Below, piece by piece: positions 47,801 to 61,600 of a stretch of DNA of 64,000 nt. A program made the position numbers and the translations under genes. Below the pieces are notes generated by a model, which was not told the DNA's origin, searched no databases, and was given only the letters and a program-made list of their open reading frames with translations. Within the stretch, counting starts at the first letter, position 1. Every line of letters begins with the position of its first letter. The stretch comes from Strigops habroptila. Its lineage: Eukaryota; Chordata; Aves; Psittaciformes; Psittacidae. Location: the NCBI RefSeq assembly GCF_004027225.2, contig NC_044302.2, positions 72,350,993-72,414,992 of the forward strand, given 5' to 3'.

Positions 47801-50800
47801 TTACTTGCTTATCTTCTGTTCCGTGTTCCATGTTCCAATTTGCTTTTTTACAGAAGAGCAAATGAGTTTAATACATTTGCTGCACACTGAAGAATAACTT
47901 CATGGTGGAATCAATAGAAGACTTGTTGTCATGAATCCTCGTCTTCTTGTTTTCATGCAACTCATACATAAGGCTTCCCAGATAACACTCTCTTAGAGGC
48001 TGAGTGGACTCCCTGCGAGCTGGTGATACTTAGCATTTTGCAGAAACAGTTTCCCCAAGAAGACAAAACCAAGTATTGAGTTTTTCCACCTTAGAGGAAG
48101 AAAGGTGACTTGTTAGTGGGGGTTTGGCTTGGGTTTCCACTACAAGCACGATACTCTACCTTGGAATTGGACTCACCGAGGGGGAAAAAAAAAAAAAAAA
48201 AAAGAAGCAAAACACACTTGATATGCACAAAGGCAAAAAGCTACTTCTACCAAAGGCTGATATTGGGACTGGATCACCAACTAGACTTTGTCTGATCCTT
48301 CACTTTCCTTGACGAAGGAACTATGCAGCAAAATCAACTACATAAAACTAAATACAAAGTAGATCTTTAACAAATTGACAACAGATTAACCAATATAATC
48401 TTGTTTTAATTGTTGTATTAGAAGAAAGATGGAAAGAAACATGGAGATAAATTACAGTTTATGCTGAAACTTCTTTTACACATGTACCTTGGTACATAGC
48501 CATGGAACAGGTTCGTCCCACTCAGACAAACCTGGTCTTCATCTAACAGACTGTCCCTGCTGATGCTCTCATGCTTCAAATACAAGAGTCATGCTAATTA
48601 ATGGTCTTCAGACACAAACTCAAGGGGAGCTCCTAATAAAATCCTCCTTTCAAACTTCATCAACATCATTTAGTAAGAGCCAGTCTAATGGATATGATCT
48701 GTAATACAAATTACTGACAAAGCATATCAGGATGGAAAAGAGGGGCTGAATGCTCAGAGCAACCAGTTTGAAGTAACAAAAATAAAGTATTGCATGAAGA
48801 AATTACCTTACTCAGGTAACCCAGGCTTGTATGGGATATGAAGCTCTTCTTTCACCTTCCAGTTGTATGTGAGTTTTTTAACTGTGCTGCAAACCACCAG
48901 GTCATCTTACTCATTGTACCTTGTATGCACAGTCTATCTGAACAAACCAATCTGTCTCAGTCACGATGTGTAAGCTGACAGATTTTATAAGATTCCTCTC
49001 CTCCCCTCCCCAAAAGTCATTTGACTCCACCTACATTCAGAAAAACAAAGTTTTGTCCTGACTAGACATTAGAGAAAGCAAAATCAGGGATGGCTGGGGG
49101 GAACAACAGCAGAAGGCAGGCAAATTTTATAATATACCTCCACTGTACTTGTACTAGATTTGGACTGCTGCCCACAGTTTTTATTGAACTCAACTGCTGG
49201 GCCAACCAGAAAGTTCAGATGTGTCAGCCAACCTCAAACTCCCTGGTGTTCTGGGGCAGTTACTGCCAATGTTTGTTCAAATATGAAATTCTTTTGTGGC
49301 TTCTCTATGATAGTGTTGTTGGGAAGATGTTGTCACAGCTGAGCCATCACATAGCCTACAGCAACTACAGAAATAATAGGAAGTTTGAATATGCTCTCCA
49401 GGTCCCAAGTCTGCAACAGGGATGGCTGGAATCTTTCACCAGCACAGAGCAGTGCCTTTGTTGTGTGATTTGTGTTTTTTGAAGGCCCCCAATCCCTTAT
49501 ATACCACTGGATCTTGTAAACGTTTTATCTCCCAGCTTTCACTGCTAGTTGATTGTAACTGATTCTATGTTTCCTAACACTTTGCCTTTTGTTAAGATTG
49601 TGATGGCTACAGCTTGCTATTGTAAATGTTGGGGGGGAGGGTGCGTTGTCGCAGTAGCTTGTCACTTTCTTGTAATCTTTTTATTTTAATGCTTGTGATC
49701 TTACCTGATGACTTGATCTGTAATCTGTGCAGTTCGTGTGTGCTAAGGGGAAGTAGGAATGTATGGACTGGTAGTTGACCTACATAACTAAGAAACAGAC
49801 GTATGTCATTTTTTGGCATTACTGCAGTGGGAAGTCAGCAGGTTTCTGTGATGACATCCTAATTTTCTTTCACTGGGAGGATTCTCTATGGCTGCTTTGT
49901 AGGGCTGGAGAAATAAAAGCATGGCAAAGAAAAATTATGGGGTAGTTTCTGAAGTGTATTTAAGTGTGCACTGATGACAGAAAAGTTGCTGCCATCCCTT
50001 CTTCACTTTCCTGATACCATGTGGCCTTTTATGCACCGAACGAGACGGATAAACTGACCCAGCTGGGCAAACACTATGCTGGGGCAGTTCTTCAGTTCAG
50101 AGAAATTCATTGTGTGCCTTCACAATGCAGAAGGCAAAAAAAAAAAAAAAAAAAGGCCAGGAACAAAAGTTGGCAGATGGGGCCGCTTAATCCAGAGGAG
50201 AAATACACGTGGCAATTGTAGCACAATTACTATATTCACACACCCTGTAGAGCTGTGAGCCTAAAAACTCTGTCTTATGGAAAAGCAAAGGTAGGTGACT
50301 GTGGTGGTATCAATGAGGAATGGTAACTGAGTTGTGGACGTACTTTAAGACAAAGGTTCAGGGTAACTTGTCAGCAGTGACACTGCTCATGTCTGCCTTC
50401 TTCCTTCCTCCCCATGCTGGAGGGAGTTATGTGCTATGCTGCTGCACAGCTTCTGAGAAACCTGGGAGGCCGCGAGAGGAAAGATGTCTCTATGCCAAAT
50501 TTTCTTATACCCTGATGTATATAAACTGGATTGGTAGGTCTGGTTCTTTTACAGGCTTACTTTCCCTCCTAACTCCATAAGCCTGTGTAACCTTCTGCAA
50601 CCCCACTGTTAAAAAAATAAACTATGTAACAATTGTATGTGCATAGATGGAAGACACTAAGCTATATTGTCCAAGACAGAGATGCATGTGACAGCAACAG
50701 TGACAAACAAGACTACATTTCATACATAGTTAGAGCAGTAAACCAGATGGAGACAAACAGGAATCCAAACAGATTTCGCTGATCACAGCAGAGATGAAGC

Positions 50801-51450
50801 CTCCCTGGACAACCTGTGCCGGTGTTGTACCACTCTCATTGTGGCTTTTTCCCCTAATATCTAATTTGAATTTTCCTTGCTGTGGCTTATGACTTTGGCC
50901 TTCTGTCATTTTCCTGTGCCTCTCAAAGGAAAGCAAAAGACAATTCTTCATAAGCCCACTGCACGCCGGCGGGAGGTTCTGAAGACTGTTTTGCCAGTTG
51001 CACTGAGCTTCCGAAAATACTGCAGTGTCAAAAATGAGGTATAATGGACAGCCTGGTGAATGACGAAAAAATGGTTGCTTGTAACTGCCAATCCTAGGAA
51101 CTACTAAATAAGGACATGCCATGTAATCAAAATTACAAGACTTCCATTAATAGTTTGCACCCTTTTTTTTTTTTGTATTAATTTTAAATGCATGAGATGT
51201 GTTAGCACTTAGGAATCAGACATTAAGTCAGAAGTCAGTTGAGAAGAAGCCATTAAATGTTAACAACCTCGAAGTTTTTTCTTGTGTCTGGTAAAATATA
51301 TAGGACAAGGGCAGTATTCTTTCTCATAAAGATCCCTGGAAAGACTTCATGATTTTAAGTTTGTTATTCTTGAAGAATTTTTCATTATTCCAGTACTGTG
51401 TGGGATAACCCATCAGTCCATCAGATTAGGTTTTAATATTATATTCATTA
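44877..51450. other. Gene-free spacer between the SLC16-like gene and ERMP1, left part
   Basis: Contains poly(A) runs near 48185-48203 and 50136-50154 and a few 100-130 codon open frames (for example 47355-47785 and 49090-49482) that match nothing I recognise. No exon with convincing splice signals was found. Confidence 0.5.
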
Positions 51451-51522
51451 TCATAGAATCATAGAATAGTTAGGGTTGGAAAGGACCTTAAGATCATCTA
51501 ATTCCAACCCCCCTGCCATGGG
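51451..51522 (-). mobile_element. CR1 LINE 3' tail, minus orientation
   Basis: Tail repeats 'atcatagaatcatagaat' followed by 'gttagggttggaaaggacc', 'ttaagatcatcta' and 'ccaacccccctgccatggg', the avian CR1 3' end. Strongly truncated; it is a less diverged relative of the copy at 7073. Confidence 0.9.
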
Positions 51523-53684
51523 TATTGAAATTATTGGCGAATGTGTGCAAAGGAAAAATGTCATGGCCTGTCATGACTGTGGCTTAAAAACAGAATGGTC
51601 TTATTGATAGTACGCTTTCTACAGTCCTTTCTACTACATGCATTTAATCTTTAGTTGTATGATTCAGTTTGGGTTATCCAGAACTACTATTATGAACTAC
51701 TACCATAACAGCTTTTGCTCAGCTGATCAAGCTAAAATATTATTTTCACAATTTTCTGTCAATGTATGTAATCTTTATGCTACACTTGCATCTTTGTACA
51801 GTACTTCTCCCTAATCATCTATTGTTTTTCTCCACATTTTACATTTCAAAATTAATTCTAAGCCTCCCTCATTTCTCCTTAATAAGAAAAAAAAAAAATG
51901 TAGACCACACTTCTGTGAATGCTACTTACATTATTCCCTGTTTAGCATTCAAGCATTTTAGAATACTCTAACGAGAGCTTTCAGGTTTCTACTCATACAC
52001 TGGAGAAAACAGTCTATTCCAGGTGGCAAGAAGAGTCACTTCTGTTCAGATTTAATTTGTCAGCTCAGCTTTCACTAAGTCCACTGGCTAGCTTCAACTT
52101 TAAGTGCTTGAGTAAGCACAAAATATGTTCATAGGCACACTGCTACACGAATTATTTGGTGAGAACTAAAACGAGAATCTGCCTGGAACATCTGTACTTC
52201 AGAAAATAACAGTGATTCACGTTTAAGAAGAGATTATGCTTAAATTCCATCCAGCCAAGTCATAAAGAATTATTTAATCATTCACAAGTTAGCTGGCTCT
52301 TGGCTTTTACTTTCAGGCTTGCAGATCAAAATTGGCAATGTTTTAAACAGAGGCTGGCTACACATGCTTTTTGAAATGCCTTTTTCTCAATAATCTCAAA
52401 CCTGAAGTTAGTGACTGTGTTCTCTGCTGCTGTAAATGGTTCCAAGTTATTTCAGCGCCTTCACCACCAGAGAATTTTTTCACTAATTTCTCAGTGCTTC
52501 TCAGGGCTGCTTTTGAAGAAGATACAAGATAGCTACCTATTGGCCGTTTATTATTATTGTAGTATATATAAGATGTGGGAAACAAGTCTCTGGAATTTAG
52601 TTAATAATTAAATAACTGCACAAATGTAAAAGACCAGCCTGCCATAAAAACACACAGAGCCTGGCAAAGTCTTCTAGCAGTCAGCTGGGCTCAGGCAAAA
52701 CGGCAGACAGCTTTCGAAACCATGCCTCCTAAACTCAGCAGTCCTTGGTGGTGATCATGCTTGCCTCTCCATCTGGAACTACTAGCTCTTATCACATACA
52801 CGCTCTAAAGCTTTTTGAGAGCATTATACAAACAGATAGTAAGGCAAGATAAAATATTGCCAGATTACATGATTTCTCAACCAGGAGAATATTTATCAAC
52901 ATGACTAAATCAAAATGACTGTATCTTTGGTTTGTGGTGTTAAATGATTGCTGATGTAATATGGGTAGCCTGAACAAGAATTGTGTAAGGATCATGTGTA
53001 GGAGAGATGTTAGCACAAGAAAGGATTGGAAGACTATTATGGAAGACATAAACAGGCTGACATTACTGCCAAAACAGCTGACACAGGATGCTAAACCAAA
53101 CCGGGTATGAAATGTAGGTAAGTGTGGGGAGACTTGAGGTCTTCAAGGAAAAAAAAATCGATTGATCTTGAGCTGATTAAAGAAGGAGAACCAGGGAGGT
53201 GACTTGGTTGCATAACTTTGTTAGGCTGATGAAGGAAGTAATTGCTGTGCTTGCATTTTGTGGAGATAGGATGGCTGGCAGTGACAGCTGGCAGATATCC
53301 AAAGAGCTAGAGAAGAGGTAGAAATCAAGTGATTGATTATGGTTTGGCAGAAGTTGTCAGTCTGTGCAAGGTGAGATAGTTAAGATATAAAGGAAAAATA
53401 AATGGCTTACATTTGGACTGGATTCCAATTATCCTATTATCAGCTTCACAAATTATTGTAAGTTTGACTGAACCTTTCCAGGCTGGGCACAAAGGAAGAA
53501 AAAGCCTTCTGTCCTGAAATCACAGCACACATCACTCCCCTCTCCTCTCTACTGGGCAACATCAAGCCCTGGCCTCCCTTTGAATCAAAAGGAATGCTGA
53601 GCCTGCATGGAAAAAGAAGTAGAGCATCCGCAGGAAAGAGCTGGATGCTCTTAAAGCTCATAAGGCCTGAATTGGCTGTGACGG
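51523..53684. other. Intergenic, nothing recognised
   Basis: AT-rich spacer between a CR1 tail and the solo LTR. Only chance open frames. Confidence 0.55.
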
Positions 53685-54251
53685 TGTTGTGTTTTGAGCC
53701 CAGCTGGTAACTCAGAACCACGCAGCCGCTCGCTCACTCCCCTCCTTCTTCCTCCCCCCGCTCCCGGAGGGATGGGGAGGAGAATCGAAAGAATGTAACT
53801 CCCACGGGTTGAGATAAGAGCAGTCCCACAACTAAGGTATAATACAAAACCACTACTGCTACCACCAATGACAATAATGATAAGGGAAATAACAAGGGGA
53901 GAGGATACAATTGCTCACCACCTGCCGACCGATACCCAGCCCGATCCAAGCAGTGATCTGGGCTTTCCAGGTAACTCCCCCCGGTTTATATACTGGGCAT
54001 GACGTGCTGTGGTATGGAATACCCCTTTGGCTAGTTTGGGTCAGGTGTCCTGTCTCTGCTTCCTCCTGCCTTCCCCTCCTCCCTGGCAAAGCATGAGACT
54101 GAGAAAGTCCTTGGTTGGAATAAACGTTACTTAGCAACAACTGAAAACATCGGTGTTATCAGCGTTGTTCCCAGGCTGAAAGTTAAAAAACACAGCACTG
54201 CACCAGCTACTAAGAAGGAGAAAAATGACTGCTATAGCTGAACCCAGGACA
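53685..54251 (-). mobile_element. Solo LTR of an avian endogenous retrovirus, probably ERVL-like
   Basis: About 567 bp read in minus orientation from TGTCCTGGGTTCAGC (right end) to the complement of TGTTGTG (left end), so both ends are TG/CA. It has a TATA-like TATATAAAC near 53988-53996 (complement) and no internal viral genes. The flanking pentamers are 'gacgg' (53680-53684) and 'gacag' (54252-54256), a plausible 5-bp target duplication with one change. That length fits ERVL-type elements. It shares blocks with the truncated copy at 4790-5092. Confidence 0.82.
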
Positions 54252-57200
54252 GACAGGTGTGCATGTCTATCTGAAGAAAGGTTGTTTTGTTTTTTGACAA
54301 GCAATAATCAATTAATCTTCTCCATGTTATTATCAGTTGTGATTACAGCTCCCATTACAAAATAACAGGGTGAGAAAGAGAAGGAGCACAGAAAATGAGT
54401 ACTGCTACAGAGGGAAGACAGAAAAGCACAGCGTAAGCTTATCAGAACAAATCATGAATTACAGTGCTGATGCACACAATGGTTTGTCTGTGCCCTATCA
54501 ATTTAGAATCTGAGGGTGTTCTTCCACTTCTAGTTCTGAAATGAGTGACCAGGATTTAATCATTCTGCTTTAATTATCGGATGACAGGGGAAATGCCCAG
54601 TTCTTGGAGTGCTGATGACGTATCTTCTGTCCTTGGATACTGAGGACTAGACAGACAGACTTGGCTGAATGAGCCCTAAATGTCCTCTGGTTGATGTCTG
54701 GGAAAGATTTTTACAAGGGTTCTGCTGGGAGTACAGACATCAAGCGAGATAAGCTCATTAGACTGTCTGTGGCATTTTCTTAAACTGGACTACCATACAC
54801 AATGCCATCCATGGCTAAATGCTGTATTGTGGAGTTATGTGATGATGTGAGACAGTAAAGACTAAGAAGAAGAAATGCAAACTTCCTTGACAGCATGAAG
54901 AGTGCCTATGCAGGAGCATTCTCAAAGGGAAGAGCTGCTTATATCTGAAATAAACATAAGCTATGCAGAACTGCTGTGTGTTTTCACAAAGGTGGATTCT
55001 TGCACTGAGTTCTTACAGTATTCTTCCTGGTTTCATTTTTCAGAGTAGGACAGCTACAGATAACAAAGAAGGACACCTGTTGGTTCAGAGCAATACTGAA
55101 TGCTCGACAAGTTTGCAAGGCAAACATTTCAAGCTTGCAGTATACAGAGTCAGAGGCAGGCCATAGTTAAAGGAATGGGGACTGGACTGTGAGTAGTAAT
55201 GACAAAAAAAAACAACCTTGAAAATTGATTTAGTATGAGCTTCCAGTTACAACATTAGCTATAGGAGTGAGGTAACTGGTAGGTTTATGATCCAACACTG
55301 GCTCCAGTGCAGGGAAGCTATATTTTTCCATACCCACAGCTGTCACTAGGAAAGGTTGACACAATAGGCCCTGGAAACTCAGGATGTAAAATCTGGTTTC
55401 TCCTCCTCACAGGGTTTCCTGTTTCCTGCCGAGTTTCAATTTCCCTGAAAGCTGGTCTGGAAGATCCTGCCTGTCAGAGAAGCTATGGGACACTGAGTGG
55501 ATGGCTGGAACATGCTGTAGTGACAGAAACAGATTCACAAGACAGTTGACAAAACTGACACTTCAAAACTGTGGCGGCAGGCTTATGTTAAAGCAAACAA
55601 ATTGCTCTGCCTCCCTACAGGGTAGTGATTATTTTACCTTTGTGTTTGGCACTGGTGTGGTGCTGGAATACCACTTCTCCTTTTGGTTCAGCGATGCAGA
55701 GAAGTTACTGAAAAACTGGACATCACCAGAGAACAGTTAGTGGGAGGGTGAAAGGTCTGGAAAAATAACAGTTTATGAAGCTCAAGATTGAAAATGAATG
55801 TAAGAGAAGTCTTGATCATGATATATTAACACCTTCAGTGGACCAAAAGTCTTGTAACAAAGGGATTTTCGATTATCAGTCAATGGTATAAGAGGATTCA
55901 ACGGATGGAAAACTGAAGCTAAGAAATGAGTACCACACATAAATCATATCGAATGAGAAAGGTGACCATGGGAACAATTTACCGATCATCTGATGGATGT
56001 TTCATCATCGTTTATTTTTAATCAAAACTAAATACTTTTCTGAAGACAGTGTCCTAATTCTCTTACCCTAAATTGCTGACAGTGGCCTTAATCTATAAAA
56101 CATTCACATCTGTATTTATCTGTTAAGCCAGAATGTTATCCTGCTAAAATTAAGCAGGCCCATAATCCCTGCGGATGGGAGACTGGATTTTCACTTTTTC
56201 TGTGTAAAACATAGTTTACAAGTGTAAGTCATGCTCAGTGAAGAAGGGATTTCCCTTCGTGGTTAAATGACAAAATGAGGCAGTATGGATTGCAAGATAC
56301 TAGGTTAAGCATCAGCCTTCTTCACATAAAGTCAAACTGACCTATGCTGAATCATTTGTTTGGAAATCAGATCCAATTACTTTAAATCGGTCATTCCAGA
56401 CTAACAGAGCAATACAGGGCACTGTATTTCTTGATGTATTTAACTCTGATGTTCCAGTCTTGTCAAAACATGTCTATACTACCAGCTTAATTCACATCAC
56501 ACAGCACCCTCTCAAATGCAGTGCTCAGAACAGATGATAAAAGTGCTGTCAGTATTCCAAACATCAGAAATCCTTCTGATCTAGAGCAGAAAATTACTTC
56601 TGAATTTTGAATTGACAGAATAGTAAAAATGGTTTTGACCTGCAGAGTGTGACTGTCACAAAAAATCAGTAGTCAGTTTTTTTCCTTAACTGAGGGGCTT
56701 ATAATGTTCAAATGTTGCTCAAAGAATGAAAGAGAAAAGGCCATTAAGGATTAAATTCTTTTACAGCTGTAGTAAGTGTAGTAGCATAATCTGGAGTTGT
56801 AAATCATAAATTTTAAGCAGTAATCTTGCCTGTACTGAGGGTGCAGTGAAGCAAAAGAGAAAACTCACTAAGCCAGAATATGGAAATTTACTAAAAAAAC
56901 CTGAGCTGTGCAGAGAGCGTAGTCATCACATTTTCATGCACCACTCCTTCAGGCTTCTTCATGCCAAAGAGTATTGCCGCTCCTGTTAGGAAGCTTTCAT
57001 GTGGCAAGATAGAGGCAGGAAGAGGCAACATTCCGTGTTTATCTGCAAAACTGGATATACTGAAACAGTATTTTCTGGATCATGTCATTACGTATTTTGT
57101 TTCCAGATTATGCCACAGAGCACTAGAAACAATATATATATATCTTTTAGGATATACTCAGGAGTAGCCAGGTACATTGCAAAGCAGCATGGTAAAGATA

Positions 57201-57460
57201 GGAAAAATGACCATCAAATAGCTCTGCCCCATCACTGGAAGGCACCAGGGCAGCAGGAACAAGAATGCTCCAGCAGGGAGAAGCAAGCGGAGTGCCGCAG
57301 GGGTGATGGTCTGTGTCACGGCTCAGGCCCCCACCCCCAGGGGTGCTCTCGTTGGCATGGCTTCACGGGAAGCTGCTGTTCACTGGCACGTCCAGACGCT
57401 CCTGCGCTTCACCCGGGGCTACCTCGGCTCCAGCCAGGGCAGCGCTGCAGCTGCCAAATG
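54252..57460. other. Spacer upstream of ERMP1, nothing recognised
   Basis: AT-rich until about 57.2 kb, where GC content rises into the ERMP1 CpG island. An 'agcggagtgccgcaggggt' string near 57287 resembles the CR1 SGVPQG motif, but the match is too short to call. Confidence 0.5.
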
Positions 57461-57469
57461 CCAAAATGC

Positions 57470-58680
57470 AGTGCGTGGAAACAGCAACCCCGCACGCCGC
57501 CGGCGCCCTGACTTCATGTCTGCGCGGCTCCATCTGTGGTGGGGGGGTTCTGGTGCTCCCTAGCGCTCCCCCGCTGACACCACAGTTACTTGTGCAGGCT
57601 CTCCCCTGCGCTTTAGTGTTAATAAAGCAAGCTTTAACAAAACGCCATGAAGACACGAACGCCCGTACACCTTTGCGTGCTGCCGCAAAGCTGGGGTGAC
57701 CCTGGCTCAGGCGCAGGGTCAGGCCGCTGCTCGCCCGGGTGCTGTGCGGCAGGACAGACCGCTCCACCGCTACCGGGCGCGCACCCTCCACCGGCAACCG
57801 CCGCGGAGGGCTCCCCAGCCGGGGCACGCACGCCCGGGCCTGAAAACCGAGAAGATACCACCACCGACACCCCAACCGCCTGCGCGGGGAGACGGTGACA
57901 GGGCCCCGCCCCCCGTCCCGCCGTGCCCCGCCGAGGAGGGGCCGGGGCGGGTTTTGACCCTCGTCGGCGTCCGTACCGCCCGTCTGCTCGTCGGGGCCGG
58001 CGCCGGCAGCCGGGTATGAGCGCGTGGCCCATGGAGCGCGGCGCGGCGGCGACTGTGTGGCGGCTTCGCGCGACCGGCGGCCACCGCGACCGGGACCGCC
58101 GCCGCTCGCCGCCGCGGGAGGACGGCGGCCGCGATATGGCCGGGAAGAAGCGTGGAGGGCCGCGGCGGCTGGCGCTGGCCGAGGCGCGCGGGGCGTCGCT
58201 GGTGCTGCTGTACCTGCTGGGGCTGCGGGCGCTGGTGCACGTCTCGCACCGGCGGCTGCTGTGCCAGCCGCCCGCCGCCGGGCCCCGCGACTTCAGCGCC
58301 CCCCGCGCCAGGTACGGCGGGCGGGCGGCGGAGGGCGGCGCGGCTTCCCCGTGCCACGCCGGCCGCGGGGCAGAGTCCGCCCGGGTTAGCCTGAGGGCGA
58401 CTGGCGGTGGCTGCGGCTGCCGTTTGCTGTGCGCCGGCGGGAGGCTCGCAGCGGCGGCCGGGCGCTGGCTCCGGGTGGGCGCGCGGACGAGCCCTGGTTT
58501 GCAGCGTCCGGTCCTTAGTGTGGGTGCAGCGGGTGTGCTCGGGGAGTCCTGCGGCCGGCCGAGCCGGTGCGGGCCTTTCCCATCAGTTGCGGGTCGTGTC
58601 ACTTGCGGAGTGCGTGTGTCTTTCACTGCCCTGGCGAGAGGTGGGGCGCTTGTGGAAAGTAGGTAAAAATACTGCAAGGG
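57470..58680. promoter_or_regulatory. ERMP1: CpG island and promoter region of ERMP1
   Basis: A sharp jump to GC-rich, CpG-dense sequence spans the start of ERMP1 and ends inside intron 1. A GC box GGGGCGGG lies at 57944-57951, about 70 bp before the first ATG, and no TATA box is seen. This is typical of a broadly expressed gene. The long overlapping open frames on both strands here arise from lack of stop codons in GC-rich DNA. Confidence 0.85.
58016..58311 (+). CDS. ERMP1: ERMP1 first coding exon
   Basis: GC-rich exon ending 'gccag' before 'gtacgg' (phase 2). Two in-frame ATGs: 58016 (G at -3) and 58031 (C at -3, G at +4). The human protein begins MEWGSESAAV, which fits better with MERGAAATV from 58031, so that may be the main start. 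The N-terminus is poorly conserved apart from the signal-anchor helix. Confidence 0.85.
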
Positions 58681-61600
58681 TGCCAGCTCTCGTGTTGGCT
58701 GCCTCTTAAGGGTGCTATTTTCGGCCCGTCAAGCAATGCATCCTACATAGTTTAATTCTGGTACTGTTATAAAGTACTTGGTGTCTGGGAAAGCTTCTTT
58801 GCAGATTTTTAGCTGGTGTGTGCTTATTCAGACATCCAGGGAAGAGCAGGTATGCATATGCAGAACCTTGCTAAAGAGAAAATCTTTAGCTTCTGCATTC
58901 ACCCTTTTATTTCTTTTGGGGTTGGTATGTGCAAACCAAGAAAACCAGTGGCTTGGTTTAACATCATGATAGATAGGGTGAGGAGCCCTCAGTAAAGGTT
59001 GGTACTATATGGCCATTACCATAATGATCTTTAGCATCTCAACTGCATTGCTTTCTAGTTGTCTTTAGTCTCTTCCATGTACTGTGAGTTTTGAAATAGA
59101 ACTATGTCCAAAAATGTTACCGTTGTAGATAAGTCACATACCAAATGTTGAACATGTTGATGCTGAATGTGTAATTTATTTCTTACAGGGGATATCTTGA
59201 CAACATAACAGCAATTGGGCCCAGAACAGTTGGAAGTCCAGAAAATGAAGTTCTTGCAGTTAACTACCTCTTAGAACAAATTAGGGCAATAGAAAGAGAA
59301 AGCACAGATGCTCACAAGATATCTGTAGACATACAGAGGCCCACAGGCTCCTTCAGCATTGACTTTTTAGGAGGCTTTACTAGTTACTATGCAAACATAA
59401 CCAATGTCGTAGTGAAGCTGGAACCCCGAAATGGAGCTGAGCATGCAGTGTTATCCAATTGTCACTTTGATTCCGTACCAAATACCCCGGGTAGGTCCAC
59501 ATGTTCATTCTGCATTTCTGTACATTACATGAGCCACAGAGCTTGGCTTGCTGTCTTCTCCTATCAAGTAGCCTTATAAGCCACATGCTAGAATACTGCA
59601 TGTGTCAACTAGTCTGCTTGATATCAGTGAGATTCAATATTTAGAGTGACATCTTGGTTCTGTTAAAGTAAGGATTTTACTCTCACTTTATGGGAGGCAG
59701 CAAATTACAGATTTGCATTCTAACTATATTTAGACTTCTAGAAAGTTTGGTTATATCTACCTTTCTTATAATTCCCTGCTTATGCATGTAGTTCATGTGC
59801 TGCTTCCACCTGTTGTTCAGGTCTTTCATCTTTCCGTACTTCTGTACTGATTTAATCCTGGTTTTGCTTTCAAAGGATGGTTTGTGCCACAGGCTTTTCC
59901 CACCCCCACTAACCAATCTGTGTTTACTCCTCACTTTGCTGCTATCATACTTTATCTCTTTATCTCAAATTTTTTGTGTGATACCCTTAAGACTTTTTTA
60001 ATTTTTGCATTCAAAGCTTCTGTCTCAAAAGACTTTTTAGCGATAAAAGATTAAGGTTCTGTTGCCTTGGTAGTGTCTACATCTCGCCACTACTTTCACT
60101 GTTGCTTACTCTCTTACACTTATCCCTCTGCATTTTATAAATCTAATCATGTTAAATATTATTGCAGCAAGGGTGTAAACAGCTTTATAATACATGGTTT
60201 TAACGGTACCAGGAAGGTAGGGAACTGAGAACCACATGAAAACATTTGTTGTAACACTCAGCCACGGGTGTGTGCCTGTTATTGTAGAGTTCAGTCACCA
60301 ACAGTACTGCTTGTACTGAAGTTTCTTCATTTACACCCCGCGATATATTATTTTGACAGGTAAACCTTTTGTTCTTTAGCACATGCAAGTAGTCTTTGTT
60401 ACTGAGAAAACAATTATTAGCTAGAGAAACAATGCCTTCTCCCTACTCTTTGTGCCTTTTTTTGTCAAGAAATAATATGCAGAACTTCCTTTTCTCCTTG
60501 GTCATATGTAGGTGAGACGAGTTTCCAAAGTAAGCTTAATAACTGCATTGTTGTTACACACACTCTAAGATTTACGAACCACAGAGATGCTAATTACTGT
60601 ATTTGTAGTCTAAAAGTGGCTGCTTAGACTTAGAAAGAATATTGCACAAGCATAATACAATGATTATTGAAACTGTCGTTAAATCGATGCCCCATGTAAA
60701 TTGTGTATGTGTTTCTGAGGGTTGTAAAACAGGCTTATGTCTACATCAGTTACTTTCTTCACAGTTACTCAGACAGTAAAACACTTCACCAACCTTGCAC
60801 AAAGGTGCCAAAAAGTACTAGTATTTTGTATAGGATTATACAGAAACTCATGGAGGAGCTAGAAATCAGCCTGTATGCTTGCCCCTAATTGCAAAGCAGC
60901 CTCACCCTTCACCACAACAATGAGGAACTGCTCTGTCTTTCATTTTCTTAGTGCCCATAACATAAGCAAGAACGTTTTGTTTTCTATTCTCCTGTATTTT
61001 TGTAAGCTATTTGCCTACAGTTTTTTTCATTGCAAAAAATGAGTTATTTAACCACAATCAGCAGGACTCAGTGATCAGTGTATTTGAAAATCAGATAGTA
61101 AAACGTAATCTAATGGTGATGCTTATGCATACAAAATAGTAAAGATTTTTGGTTTATGTATTTATTCTAAATCACCTCTGTACAATAAGCTAAGGCTAAA
61201 GTTTAGGCTGAGATTTGTGTTTGTATCAGGAATCTGATCTTTTTACGGAAGGGACAGGTATGTCTGAATTTTGCCAAGTTACAAGCTTTGGAAAAGCTCC
61301 TTTTTTGAGTAAATCAAAGAGTTAGCAGCTAATAAGTCTGGCCAAATAGCACACTGCAGCCTGCACAGAGTGTCACTGACATCTCAGTGCATGTTGGCAT
61401 CATATATGCACCCCGGCCTGAAGGAATGAAGTTAAATTTCTCTGTTTGCTCCCAGATTTTGTGGATTAGAGTGGTATAGGGAGATGGTACAGCTTGCAGC
61501 AAAGCGAGGGAAATGAGGATACCTTGGATAAAACATGGATGCTTAATCAAGATTAAAAAAATGGTGGGGCATGGGAAGTGTGAGGAAGTGAGAGTAAGTT

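Noticed and set aside
49090-49482. A 130-codon plus-strand open frame rich in Cys, Leu and aromatic residues
   Set aside because: No recognisable domain, no promoter or splice context, and AT-rich surroundings. Most likely chance, though a transcript search would settle it.
53859-54140. Open frames within 53734-54140 that look hydrophobic or proline-rich
   Set aside because: They fall entirely inside the solo LTR and have no viral protein similarity.
57280-57305. A string like the CR1 SGVPQG reverse-transcriptase motif upstream of ERMP1
   Set aside because: Only about 19 bases match and the flanks show no CR1 similarity.
57634-58677. A 347-codon open frame on the minus strand across the ERMP1 CpG island
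   Set aside because: An Arg/Pro/Ala/Gly composition with no motif is what GC-rich DNA yields in all frames. The plus strand carries the real ERMP1 exon.
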